A DNA stretch of 64,000 bases from Batillaria attramentaria (taxonomy: Eukaryota; Mollusca; Gastropoda; Batillariidae): assembly GCA_018292915.2 (NCBI GenBank), contig JACVVK020000221.1, positions 76,001 to 140,000 of the forward strand. Direction: 5' to 3'. The notes beneath the pieces were generated by a model, which worked only from the letters and a program-made list of their open reading frames with translations, was not told the DNA's origin and ran no database searches. Shown piece by piece: positions 20,522 through 30,440 of the stretch; the stretch's first letter is position 1, and the number at the start of each line of letters is the position of its first letter. The position numbers were made by a program, and so were the translations under genes.

Positions 20522-20646
20522 TCACAGTCAGAGGAAGCGGGGCAACGTGAAAAAGGCCTGTACAAATTTTTGGCCCTGTCGGGATTCGAACCCGGGACCT
20601 TTCAATCTGGAGTCCAACGCTCAAACCGTTGAGCCACCGACTCCCC
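20522..20646 (-). mobile_element. SINE A-related element with tRNA-Trp-like head
   Basis: On the minus strand the head reads GTCGGTGGCTCAACGG, then TTGGACTCCAGATTGAAAGG, then CCCGGGTTCGAATCCCGAC. The GACTCCAGAT..AAGGT string closely resembles the tRNA-Trp(CCA) anticodon arm and box B is near perfect. The body, GGGCCAAAAATTTGTACAGG..CACGTTGCCCCG, is that of SINE A. The tail is lost. It may be a head-swapped or ancestral subfamily. Confidence 0.7.
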
Positions 20647-20659
20647 CGAGTACCAAGAC

Positions 20660-21600
20660 TCCCCTTCCTGCTCCTGTACTGAAAAAAAAAAAAAAAAACA
20701 TGCTGAGGTAAACGAAAACGTACACACATAAGAAAAGAAAGAAGAAGGAACTCGTCTGTCCATCAAAGTGACCGGTCATGAACGACAAACGGTGTAATGA
20801 AGAATCAGGCAAACTGACCGGGGAACCTCAGTCACACCTCTGGCTTCTCGCCACCGGAAACGGGCGACCTGCCAGTCGCCATTGTCTCCGAGCCCCTTGT
20901 TTAATTTGTTTGCTGTCGCAGGAACTCTGCGAAGGCTGATCGGCAGGAAAACCGTATTGCTTGATGGCTGTCCCGCCCCTGCCCGGCCGTCAGCGTAATA
21001 GCACTGACATTCTGGTCTGCTGTATCTGACAGGCTCCACTCGGCGCCGCTGCCACCGTCTCATTTGCAAAGCCCTACAGAAGCCGTGCGGGGGAAATTGT
21101 AAACTCGAAGGGGGAAGCCTTAAGCAGTGAGGGCTGGGGCCGGAGAAGCCAGGTTTTCGGTTGGTGCCACAAGCATCTCACAAAGCGACAAACAAGAAGG
21201 CGAAACGTTGTTCTGCTTTGATGCCTTCCGATTTTTTTTTTTTTTTTTGGTACCTTGTCCGAGTGTAATTTCGTGTAATTCCTTCCCTCCGGGGAGGAAA
21301 AAAAAACAAAACAAACGTGATCAACTGACTTTTCGCTGCCAAAGCAGGTCCCGTGCTATCGGGTTGTTTAACGGCGTTCAATGAGACTTGTTGCTCCGTA
21401 AAATCCCCAAATACCTAAACTTCCATCAGTCTGGTGAAACCCCGCAGGTGAATGGAACATAAAACGACACCGGTGATAATTGGACTGTCCATGCGGATGA
21501 GAAGCCGATAATGTAAAAAAGGAGGAGAAGTCCGTGTGAAAGGATGGTGTTGCTGAGACACCTGACTGGCTTCTTATAAGCCGAAAATCAGTTGGGACTT
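20660..21600. other. No recognised feature
   Basis: The part 20810-21090 is relatively GC-rich and single-copy, but I see no domain and no paired splice sites. T and A runs occur at 21231-21248 and 21297-21306. Confidence 0.4.
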
Positions 21601-21603
21601 TCA

Positions 21604-22050
21604 GCCAGTCAGATCCGACGCTGGCGTATAATGAAAGTGCAGGAAGCTGCGTCATTACAGGGTACGGAAGTACACCACGCAGACATAATTACCAACGTGC
21701 TCATAGAGTAGAATTGACAAGAACAACCAATCAGATCCGACGCTAGCGTATACTGCACGTCCAGGCAGCTCCGTCGTTACAGGGAACAGAACTACGGGTG
21801 GGTGGGTGTTTGGGGGTTTAACGTCCTTTTCCACCACATACGGGTGATATCAAAGACGGGGCAACGATGAAAAGGCCAGCACAAATATTAGGCCCCAGCC
21901 GGGATACGAACTCACGACCCGAGCATCAGAAGTCCAACGCTCTACCATTCGGCCACCCCGGCTCCCCGGAACAGAACTACACCACGCAGACATATTACTA
22001 ACTTATTCAGAGAGTAGAATTGACAAGAACAGCCGATCAGATCCAGACAC
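21604..22050 (+). repeat. 122-bp tandem repeat, three units, one carrying a SINE
   Basis: CAGATCCGACGCT.GCGTATA begins at 21610 and 21732, and a third start, CAGATCCAGACAC, is at 22038. Conserved inside are GCAG..GTTACAGGG, ACACCACGCAGACAT and AGAGTAGAATTGACAAGAACA. The second unit is split by a SINE A. Removing the SINE and one duplication copy restores a spacing of about 121 bp, so the tandem array is older than the SINE. Confidence 0.88.
21783..21980 (-). mobile_element. SINE family A with perfect 13-bp target-site duplication
   Basis: GGAACAGAACTAC at 21783-21795 and 21968-21980 bounds an intact-looking SINE (21796-21967). It has head GGCCGAATGGTAGAG, box B GAGTTCGTATCCCGGC and a (ACCC)n tail. 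Inserted into unit 2 of the 122-bp tandem repeat. Confidence 0.95.
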
Positions 22051-22163
22051 AGCCTTTTTCAAAGCGTAGGAAGTGCGCCAGTGTTCAAAACGAAATTGAT
22101 CTCTTCTTTGAGATGAAATTAATAAAGTTTATTGAACTTTTGGATTTTTGTATCATAAATCCT

Positions 22164-22167
<4 letters not shown>

Positions 22168-22200
<33 letters not shown>

Positions 22201-22270
22201 CTGGGGCCAAATATTTATGCTGGCCTTTTTCTCGTTGCCCCGTCTTTGATATCACCCTTACGTGGTGAAT
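22168..22270 (+). mobile_element. (CT)n followed by headless SINE A fragment
   Basis: A (CT)n tract at 22172-22198 abuts GGCTGGGGCCAAATATTTATG, CTCGTTGCCCCGTCTTTG and ATCACCCTTACGTGGTG on the plus strand. The tRNA head is missing and replaced by the CT tract. The same arrangement occurs at 27145-27263. Confidence 0.75.
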
Positions 22271-22306
22271 ATAAATTTACATCATGTTTTAAGGAATACC
22301 CTTTTT

Positions 22307-22345
22307 GGCTCCCTTGTGTAACAATGGGAGTCTATGTATTAACCC

Positions 22346-22389
<44 letters not shown>

Positions 22390-23420
22390 GTGTCCAGAAA
22401 ACTTTAACATTGTCATTTTCTCAGAATCTACAAACAGCAGAGGCACCAAACTTGGCATGCTGATGGACAACCACAAGACCTTTCAAAACATATCATTTTG
22501 AATGACCTTGACTCAAGGTCAAGGTCACTAAAGCTCTCTGTTTGAAAATTTTACATTGGCATTTTCTCTTCATCTACAAACACCAGAGGTTTTAAACTTT
22601 GCATGATGATAGACATTGATAAGAGCTTTACAGGTATACATGTAGTCGGTGGCCTTGTGCCAAGGTCAAGGCCGTACAAACTATTTTTGTGAAACCTTAA
22701 CATTGGCATTTTCTCAGAAACAACAAACAGCAGAGGCGCCAAACCTGGCATGCTGATAGACAATGATAAGACCTATGCACACATACCACCTTAAATGACC
22801 TTGACTCAAGGTCAAGGTCATTAAAACAGTGCTGGGAAAATTTACATTTGCATTTTCTCAGAATCCAGAAGAATCAGAAGCATCAAACTATATGTGCAAT
22901 GACTGACATTAGCAGCACCTTTACAGACATACCTGTGTTCAGTGACTTTTAGTCAAGGTCAAGGTCATGCAAGCGGTTTTGGGAAACTTTAACCTTGGCA
23001 TTTTCTCCAAAACAACAAACAGTAGAAGCACCAAACGAGGTACGATGATAGACAGCAATGAGACCTACCTTTCTGAATGACCTTGACTGAAGGTCAAGGT
23101 CATTAAAGCTGTCTGTTGTGAAATTTAACATTACTGTTTTCGGAGGAACTACAAATGCTAGAGGCATCAAACTTGGCATAATGATAGACATTGATGAGAT
23201 CTCATTTGAAATTGATGAGATCTCATTTGAATGACCTTGACCCAAGGTCAAGGCCATACAAACTGTTTCAGGGAAAATTGTAATATTGCCATGAACTCAG
23301 AGCGCCAGAGACACTGTACTTGGCATGATAATGGATAGTGATAAGAGCTGTACAAACATACTCTTGTGCATGACCTTGACCTGTGTCACAAGGGAGCCGT
23401 GGAGGCTTTTGCCTCTCTAG
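22307..23420. mobile_element. Family F inverted-repeat-ended element, copy 2
   Basis: GGCTCCCTTGTG at 22307-22318 and CACAAGGGAGCC at 23387-23398 form the ends, followed by GGAGGCTTTTGCCTCTCTAG as in copy 1. It carries at least six TCAAGGTCA/TGACCTTGA clusters at about 22504, 22660, 22798, 22953, 23079 and 23235, and a TGACCTTGA at 23371. A (CTGT)n tract sits inside the left end where copy 1 has (GT)n. It is shorter than copy 1 by about two internal blocks. Confidence 0.8.
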
Positions 23421-23444
23421 TTTTTTTGATGACCTGGCGTAGAC

Positions 23445-23515
23445 AGACCTTGCTTAGCTGCGAATTAGTCTTTGTTCCTGCATGGCGTTAAGCCCTAAAA
23501 ACTCACTCACTCACT
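23445..23515 (+). mobile_element. Family P fragment
   Basis: GAATTAGTCTTTGTTCCTG..GGCGTTAAGCC..AAAACTCACTCACTCACT is the reverse-complement form of the insertion at 12523-12584. Confidence 0.6.
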
Positions 23516-24381
23516 GCACACGCCATTTTAGGATCTTTCCTTTTCAGCCGCCGAGAAACACGCCACGATGAAGTGCGGCCAAGAGTAATGGCAAACTTTG
23601 CAGTTTTCGTTAACTTTCAGGCTAGTAAACGGAGAAAACTTAAAACACAGGTACGTACTGACATAACATTGAGACCTTTTTCACGACGGTCGTTCAAACC
23701 TTTCTCACCCATCGGCGACTGAAAAAGTTGAAAACAGTTACTAACTGAACTAACGGACATCAAGGAGTCAGAGAATCTCGATGGTGAAACGGTTGAACAG
23801 CAGTGTACCACAGACCTCATTGTTATGGCGACGGGAAAATCGGGAAGGGACCATTCACACAACGCAGCAAGATCAGCGTGAAATTCACGTATGGGTCAAT
23901 GGGCTTGGGGATGGTGTGGCCTAACTACTGGATGTCCCCCACGGCCCATCTCATGGTGCTGCGGCGGAAATAGAAACTGAGACCCTGAATGGACAAACGT
24001 CTAGTCCATGCATTCCACACCATCGAGCGTCCCGAGATTGGTAATCGAACCAACTCCAAGGGTTCCACGACCCATCCGCGATATATTTCGGGTGAAGGTT
24101 TCGCACAAGCCAATAGTTATCGGTGGGTGTAATTGTGATGCCGATCCTTCGGGAATACCGTTTCAGGTCTATGGAACTCGCTTCCTGGGCCTCTTCGGCT
24201 GGCCCCAAACATCCATTTTTTGAAGAAGAGCTCTTAGAACTCATCTCTTCCACTCAGACAGACAGTGCCAAACACAGCAAGCGTTTTCCTTCCTCTTTGT
24301 CGTTGTGCACTTCTGTGCTGTTATTTTCTTTTACTCTGTCGTGTTTCTGAAAGCAACGAGCTGGACCTGTTCGATGAAGCA
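23516..24381. other. No recognised feature
   Basis: Downstream of the Ly6 exon in its reading direction, so probably intron or flank. I looked on the minus strand for the expected second half of the domain (a CC..D.CN-type ending) and did not find one. Confidence 0.4.
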
Positions 24382-24382
24382 C

Positions 24383-24474
<92 letters not shown>
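24382..24474 (+). repeat. Compound microsatellite (CT)n(GT)n(GA)nGn
   Basis: CT, then GT, then GA dinucleotides ending in a G run. Confidence 0.97.
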
Positions 24475-24755
24475 TCAGCAGAATGAGGAGGAGGAGAGAG
24501 AGATATGAACGCAGAATGAAAGGGACAGCGATATATATGAACGCAGAATGAGGGCAGAGAGAGAGATGAACGCAGAAGGAGGAGGAGAAGGAGGACAGAG
24601 AGGGAGGGAGAGAGAGAGCAACGAGGAATGTCGAGGAGGGAGAGCAACGCAGAATGGGTAGGGGAGGGGGGAGAGTGCGACACGGAAGAGAGAGAGAGAG
24701 AGAGAGAGAGCAACGCAGAATAACGAGGAGGAAGACGACGTCGACCACAAGACAC
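24475..24755 (+). repeat. GA-rich degenerate tract with CGCAGAATGA units
   Basis: GAACGCAGAATGA/CAACGCAGAATG recurs about seven times among (GA)n runs. It is a degenerate minisatellite immediately 3' of the Ly6 exon on the coding strand. Ser/Leu-rich minus-strand frames running through it are not protein coding. Confidence 0.75.
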
Positions 24756-24787
24756 AACGCTACGTAAAGTATGAGTTTGCTGCTGAC

Positions 24788-24910
24788 CTGAATCTCCCGT
24801 GTACTTGATGCAATACCGATCAGTTTCCGCGCATTGTTTGGCCGCCATGTCCCCACTGGAACACTCTCGGTCCCTCAGGGAGTTGCACTGCAGGCACCTG
24901 ATCCCGGACA
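24788..24910 (-). CDS. Internal exon of a Ly6/uPAR (three-finger, LU) domain gene
   Basis: On the minus strand a pyrimidine-rich stretch ending TACGTTTCAG (acceptor AG at 24912-24911) precedes the exon. A CAG|GTCAGC donor starts at 24787. The 123-bp exon is symmetric phase 1 (2 + 120 + 1 bases) and encodes 40 full codons with Cys at 5, 8, 16, 26 and 33. The core is CLQCNSLRDREC followed later by RYCIKYTG. CxxCxSxxDxxC and YC.K..G are typical of the N-terminal half of LU domains, especially quiver/sleepless-like proteins. A phase-1 intron in mid-domain is the usual Ly6-family gene structure. These proteins are generally secreted or GPI-anchored and bind receptors or ion channels. Which ligand applies here cannot be told. 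The signal-peptide exon (higher coordinates) and the exon with the C-terminal cysteines (lower coordinates) are not recognised in this window. It could be a single-exon remnant, but no stop, frameshift or splice defect is visible. Confidence 0.8.
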
Positions 24911-25345
24911 CTGAAACGTATACATACACACGTAATAGTTAGAGCAACGCATAGTGAAACCTAGGAAACACGTCATAGTTACAGTGCCGGACATTAACAC
25001 GTTATGTGCATACGTAAGATAAGATAAGATAAGAATACTTTATTAATCCCTCATGGGGAAATTTCATGTCCGCCAAGACACAGCGACAATACAATACAAT
25101 ACAGTAAAATTCATTAAAATTCTGCCCCCCCCCCCCCCACACACACACACACACACTACACCGTCCTACACGCTTTCAAAAATTTTGCTAGAGCAAAGGC
25201 ACCTGTTTTGGATCCCAACAGTTTACCAAGATTGTAACTATGTCGATTTGACTCTAAGGAAACGAAGTGGTATGTGCTTGTTGTGCTCCTCTTACGAGAT
25301 ATAGTTATCATCAAGAAAGAAGGGGGGGGGGGGGGTGTTAAAAGC
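24911..25345. other. Probable intron; short simple repeats
   Basis: Contains (AGATA)n at 25015-25037, a C run plus (CA)n at 25124-25157, and a G run at 25322-25335. No upstream signal-peptide exon is visible on the minus strand. Confidence 0.5.
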
Positions 25346-25700
25346 GTACAGGCGCACTCCAAAGCGAAACTGTTCGAAAACATAAGTTGGTGTAGTAAAT
25401 ATGGAAATGGCCAGTACAGCATATTTCGTACCGCGTACGGGTATTCCACGTGTTTGACTTTTTTCCCGGGTTTGACTCTGTATGCGAAATTCAGGCAAGA
25501 TTTAATGGTTTCTTGGCGGCTCTTATTGCAGCAAGTACAAGTATAATCAAAGTGCAACACTTCCACTGTGCCAAATTTGAATCCATGCATTATAAATTGT
25601 TTTGTTTTGTTTTGTTTTGTTTTGTTTTGTTTTGTTTTGTTTTTGTTGTTGTTGTTTGGTGAGACCACTGGTGCGCAACCCCAAGCTTTCTTGGTGGGAA
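25346..25700 (+). repeat. Dispersed repeat family I, copy 1, with (TTTTG)n
   Basis: The I' block (25346-25410) is followed by TTTCGTACCGCG, TGTATGCGAAATTCAGGCAAG, CGGCTCTTATTGCAGCAA and ATCAAAGTGCAACAC. It ends with TGGTGAGACCACTGGTGCGCAACCCCAAGC. The later part matches 49600-49910 (+) and 57950-58190 (-). A (TTTTG)n run at 25600-25640 occupies the position where the 49.7-kb copy has (GT)n. Confidence 0.75.
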
Positions 25701-26885
25701 TTGAGTTAAAGTTGGGTACAATGAAACATTATTCAGGTGAGCGTGCGTGTTTCGCGCTTTGAGCTAAGCTGGAACAAAAGGCCTATCTTATGATGATGAT
25801 GATGGTGAAGATGCGAACAATTAATGATTCTCCGAGAAGTTACATTTAGCAATTTAGGCCTACTACGGCCCCAAAACAAGTTCCTTTTCAGTCCAGCAAT
25901 AGTCTCTACGGACGGAAAATTAGAGATTGGGCTACGCACTCGTCGGAACTGTACTATTTGGGAACCCGTCAAGACTGTCGCCCGCCGTTATCCGATCGCC
26001 ATGTTTGCAAGCCTATCGTGACGAGGACACGGATACACGCTTCACGAGGTTCACCTCAAAACCATTTTCCTCCTCCTCCCCGCCCCCCCCCCCCCCCCCC
26101 CCCACCACACACACACACACACTCACACACACTTTCCTCCTCTCCTGCCCCCCCTCCCCTCCCCCTCCCCCAACCCCTGTCCCTCCTTCCCTCTTCCCAG
26201 GCACCTAGCTATTTCTAGGGTGCATTTCTGCCGTCGCTTGGTGACGGATATTTTGTCAATATCTTCGCACGACGTATGTCAGAAACTGATAGCTGATCGC
26301 TGTGACGTGCGTAATTAATGGAAAAAGTTAAGGGTTTTGTGCATTTGCCGAACTTAATTGAAAAAGTCTAAAGGGCTTTTTAAAAACAATAGCGCACTGG
26401 TGTCGTTCACAGCGGTGTCTATGTCGTGTTTGTGTTTCGTGTTACGTGTTTCTTGACAAGCTCATACACTCACGCGGAAAATACGAACGAGCTTGGGAAT
26501 TATCTGGCGAGTGTGAAGGTGTGAAAATGGGACTCCAAAAGTTTCAAAAGATTTTTTTTTTTTTAATCCCTTTCTCCCCTTTTGGAGTGTGGAGGAATGT
26601 CAATTCAATTGTAGAAGACGCAGAAGAATTATGCAACATGCTAAAATCATTCGCACAAAATATCATAAACGAAAATCTACATCAGTTGCAAAAACAACAG
26701 ATATAGCAGTAAAGAATGCATCTGAGGTAAAATGAGACATGCCGGCATTGTATCCATGATCCAATTTTCATTACCAACTAACATCACGATATTACTGGTT
26801 CTGGGGAATTTAGAGATTTTCGCATTGTTTTCTCTATAAGTTATAATGGCAAAAATTTACCAAAATGAAGTTCACCCCCCCCCCC
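25701..26885. other. No gene recognised; C-rich and (CA)n tracts
   Basis: A C run at 26084-26103 followed by CA and CT/CCC tracts to 26200. The open frame at 26446-26706 has no domain or splice context. T and C runs at 26551-26564 and 26874-26885. Confidence 0.4.
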
Positions 26886-26928
<43 letters not shown>

Positions 26929-27089
26929 GTTTTATTAGTGTAGCAAGGACAGATAGTAAGAGAGACCTGTGCGTCTATTATCTCATCCTTGAAAAATAAA
27001 GTTTCAGTCTGTCAGTCTGTCTGTCAGTCAGTCAGTCAGTCAGTCAGTCAGTCAGTCAGTCAGTCAGTCAGTCAGTCTGTCTGTCTGTC

Positions 27090-27135
<46 letters not shown>

Positions 27136-27144
27136 CCCCCCCCC
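26886..27144 (+). repeat. (CTGT)n, (CT)n, (CAGT)n compound microsatellites
   Basis: (CTGT)n/(CT)n at 26886-26928, and (CAGT)n about 17 units then (CTGT)n, (CT)n and a C run at 27005-27144. Confidence 0.95.
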
Positions 27145-27149
27145 TCGTT

Positions 27150-27263
27150 TGACTCTCGGCTGCGGCCAAATATTTGTGCTGGCATTTTTCTCGTTGTGCC
27201 GTCTTTGATATCACCCTTACGTGGTGGAAAAGGACGTTAAACTCCTAAACACCCACCCACCCA
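27150..27263 (+). mobile_element. Headless SINE A fragment after (CT)n
   Basis: CTCGGCTGCGGCCAAATATTTG..CTCGTTGTGCCGTCTTTG..ACGTGGTGGAAAAGGACG..AAACACCCACCCACCCAC. The head is lost and replaced by the simple-repeat tract, as at 22168-22270. The tail also runs into (CT)n. Confidence 0.8.
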
Positions 27264-27464
27264 CTCTCTCTCTCTCTCTCTCTCTTTTAGTCTATTATTA
27301 TCAGCACCACCAGGGCAGAGTGTTTCCTATCATTAGCACCGAGTGATTCCAGTTTCAAAGTTGAGTAGCATAGAGTGTGTCGAAGCGAAGCCGAGAAAAG
27401 GCTGGGGACCGCTTATCAACCAGACGACGAATTTGACTAAAGAGTTACTACAAAGCAAAGACGT

Positions 27465-27855
27465 AATGATAATAATAATAATAATAATAATAAGTATTGT
27501 ATAGACGCTTTACCCAATTCCCTGAATCGGCTCAAAGCGCCGCGAACTGAACCCAACACGCACGCTCACGTGAATCACACGCATTCTCTCACACACTGGA
27601 CATAGACACATTACAATCACGTGGTGCGAAGGGTCAGCTCAGGTATTTACATTTCGGAATTTAGAATTGCATTCATGTTTCAAATTTGGTAGGCTGAACA
27701 TATCCAAAGCAGAGGGGGGAGGAAGCCGGAGTACCCGGAGAGAACCCCCGACGATCGGCCTGAGTGAACGGTGCCACATACGAGAAGGAAAAATTCTTTG
27801 CCCCTGACCTCTCGCATTGGTGACAAGTCTCTTAACCACTAGACCACCGACATGC
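27465..27855 (-). mobile_element. Family D SINE-like element, near full length
   Basis: Minus-strand head: GTCGGTGGTCTAGTGGTTAAGAG (D-arm-like), with a degraded T-arm. Then GGCACCGTTCACTCAGGCCG, GGGGGTTCTCTCCGGG and the shared GAATGCGTGTGATTCACGTG..GCGGCGCTTTGAGCCGATTC, ending in (ATT)n at 27465-27494. Closely matches 31340-31776. Confidence 0.85.
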
Positions 27856-28495
27856 GCACCACCCTAGTTTTCAAACATACGGCTGTGCGTGAGTGCAGTC
27901 GCCGTCGAAACGTTTGAGGCGGAGCAGCACCGGAAAAACGACCGTCCATTTTGTTTAACCCCCCTTGGCCTACAGGGAGAAGAAAACGAAGTGAGCACCG
28001 GTCAGTGACGGCATGCAAAGACAAAGAAATGTAGGCGCAACAGAACAACCATAACGCGATTCCTGTCCGCTGTAATTTTGCGTCTGACTGACGCGCATCG
28101 GCCTTAATATGACGTATCGGTGACACGCGACGCTGACGAGAACAACGCGCGTTATTGTATCTCAACGCAGCGCTGAGTGAACGACCGACTCTCTAAGATG
28201 GGTTCTCTTTAGTGGGTTCTCGGCTGTGACGGAGAAGGGGACTTTAGCGGCCAAAAAGGGAAATTATCCGTGAAGAACTCGCAAGAAATCTAATCAGCGA
28301 CCGAAGCGATCAAGTGAGCGCAAACAGCTGAAGGGGAAAATGAGAGAGGGAGACTTGGAAAAAATTCGTTCTGACGCAAAAGATCTGTGTGTGTGTGTTC
28401 GAGAGTCCTGGAACTACCATTAGGAAAGGGGAAAAGGTTTGTTGAATGGAGGGATGGAGTGCATCACGCAGTTCGGTGCATGTCCATGGCGATCA

Positions 28496-28499
<4 letters not shown>
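27856..28499. other. No recognised feature
   Basis: Relatively CpG-rich single-copy sequence. A minus-strand open frame at 27839-28165 has no domain and begins inside the SINE boundary. Confidence 0.4.

Positions 28500-28544
<45 letters not shown>
28500..28544 (+). repeat. (GA)n microsatellite
   Basis: About 22 GA units. Confidence 0.97.
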
Positions 28545-28546
<2 letters not shown>

Positions 28547-28683
28547 TTAATTTGTCAACGGTAGAAGTTGTCGGCGCTTAGCCCATTTCCATAACTTGCC
28601 TTTGCTATGCTACGGAGAAAAAAAATCTTAAAGGTACTTTCGCTACTTAAACAAAGACAGAGAGAGACAGAGACAGAGAGACA

Positions 28684-28867
28684 GGGTGGGTGGGTGCGTG
28701 GGTGTTTGAGAGTTTAACGTCCTTTTCCACCACGTAAGGGTGATATCAAAGACGGCACAACGAGAAAAAGGCCAGCACAAATAATTATTTGGCCCCAGCC
28801 GGGATTCGAACTAACGACCCGAGCATTGAGAGTCCAACGCCCAACCATTCGGCTATCCCGGCTCCCC
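28684..28867 (-). mobile_element. SINE family A copy
   Basis: Full order of SINE A blocks with (GGGT)n at the plus-strand left end. Minus-strand head GCCGAATGGTTGGGCG and box B GTTCGAATCCCGGC. It lies between (GACA)-type tracts, so a duplication (possibly GACAG) cannot be judged. Confidence 0.88.
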
Positions 28868-28896
28868 GACAGGCAGATAGATAGACAGACAGACAG

Positions 28897-29222
28897 AGCG
28901 GTGGTCTAATAGGTAGCGCGTCGGATTTAGTTGCTGGGCTACTGAACGGCCGTCACCAATGTCATGGCGATGAAGCGTTGGTTCGAGCCCAGGTCGAGCT
29001 TGTGAAAAAAATTATGTGATACCGGTTTCTCCTGCCTACCGATGTGCTATTCGGGGGTTTCTCTCCGGGTTATCCGGCTTTCCTCCCCCAACAAAATTGT
29101 AAAAAAAAAATATATATATATATAGGATAGGTATTGGGTGGCGCTGCACGGCGGCGAGGCGTTTTCCCCGGGGGAAGCAGTCCGAATTTCCCGAAAGGGA
29201 CAATAAAGTAGTTAAAAAAAAA
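28897..29222 (+). mobile_element. SINE family E, copy 1
   Basis: tRNA-like head GAGCGGTGGTCTAATAGGTAG..GTTGGTTCGAGCCCAGG, body TTTCTCTCCGGGTTATCCGGC and GGTGGCGCTGCACGGCGGCG, and 3' end TTTCCCGAAAGGGACAATAAAGTAG plus poly-A. Its 3' body recurs on the minus strand at 45826-46000 and 59035-59160. Confidence 0.8.
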
Positions 29223-29602
29223 AGGACGTGCAAGAGTTGGTCGTCTTAGACAACAGACTGCCGCCTGTCTATGAGTACGATCCTTGTCTTACCCTGAGTG
29301 GCAAATCTGATCACGACATGCCACATCTAAACTCGCTCCTTTGTCCAATCCAGGTTACCCTCTCTCACGATGTAGGGCCAAGTAATTCCGCCTGAAGACT
29401 CGACAAAACAGCAATAGCATGTTGTGCTTGCGTATCGCATGCAAGGCGTTCCAGCCCGCAGTAAGTGGCAATTAATGAACAAACTGTCCTCTCGATTTGT
29501 CAAAATGTCTGAATTGTACTTGACATGTAGGGGGAGGAAAAAAGGAAATAGCCGATTGCGGCGAGTCTGGAGCAACAGAATGGAAACAATACAAAAATCA
29601 CC

Positions 29603-29604
<2 letters not shown>
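29223..29604. other. No recognised feature
   Basis: Single-copy, no exon or repeat match. Confidence 0.4.
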
Positions 29605-29643
<39 letters not shown>

Positions 29644-29791
29644 TCACAATGTCAATGACAATGACAATAATATTTATTTTCCAACGGCAACAGTTTTGGC
29701 AGAAATACCATGTTCCAACTTGCCGTTGCTAAACCACAAACATATGAGCAAAGTAACGAAAATCTGAAACGAGAGAGAGAGAGAGAGAGAC

Positions 29792-29830
<39 letters not shown>

Positions 29831-29852
29831 CAGACACAGACAGACACAGACA

Positions 29853-29896
<44 letters not shown>

Positions 29897-29920
29897 AAGA
29901 AAGAGAGAGAGAGAGAGAGA
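29605..29920 (+). repeat. (GA)n, family L repeat and (GACA)n/(CA)n/(GA)n tract
   Basis: (GA)n at 29605-29641. Then family L at 29645-29762 (CAATGACAATGACAATAAT, GGCAGAAATACCATGTTC and CAACTTGCCGTTGCTAAAC), matching 44815-44935. Then (GA)n, (GACA)n, (CA)n and (GA)n to 29920. In both L copies (GA)n tracts lie on each side, so the unit probably includes them. Confidence 0.8.
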
Positions 29921-29921
29921 G

Positions 29922-30049
29922 GGTTGGTTGGTTGCTTTAACGTCCTTTTCCACCACATATAGGTGATACCAACGACGGGGCAACGAGGAAAAAGCCAGCA
30001 AAATGATTTAGCTCTCAGGCAGGATTCGAACCCACGACCCAAGCATTGA
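29922..30049 (-). mobile_element. SINE family A, diverged and truncated
   Basis: TTTAACGTCCTTTTCCACCAC, GGTGATACCAACGACGGGGC and GGATTCGAACCCACGACC are present. The outer half of the head is replaced by (GA)n. Confidence 0.75.
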
Positions 30050-30440
30050 GAGAGAGAGAGAGAGTTGGACGATGATGATGATGATGACACGTTTATCTCA
30101 GGTTAAAGTTGTTTGCCACCAGGGCCTGTATTCCATATTGCCCTGAGAGACAAACACAATCGTTTGAAGCTGTACATGGATGTTTAGCCTTGTAGCCGCC
30201 TGCACCGTCACAGCCTAACTCGACGATGCCATACAAATGCAATGCATATCTCAAAATTTGTCCAAGGCGTCCTGTTTTTGCACAGTTCCCCTTTAATTTG
30301 AAACCATTAGCAACTATATTACGGCGATATGAAAAAGTGTAGTGGGCGTTAAATCAGTGGGATGGTTTGCAACAACAACAACAACAACAACAACAACAGG
30401 CATGGATGGCAGGCAAATCTACACGAACACGTCATGACAG
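30050..30440. other. No gene recognised; (GAT)n and (CAA)n
   Basis: Short (GAT)n at 30070-30086 and (CAA)n at 30369-30397. Otherwise single-copy. Confidence 0.4.

Noticed and set aside
23516..24381. Second half of the Ly6 domain just downstream of the exon
   Set aside because: No minus-strand segment with paired cysteines and a terminal CC..D.CN pattern was found here. The frame at 23951-24253 has no such pattern.
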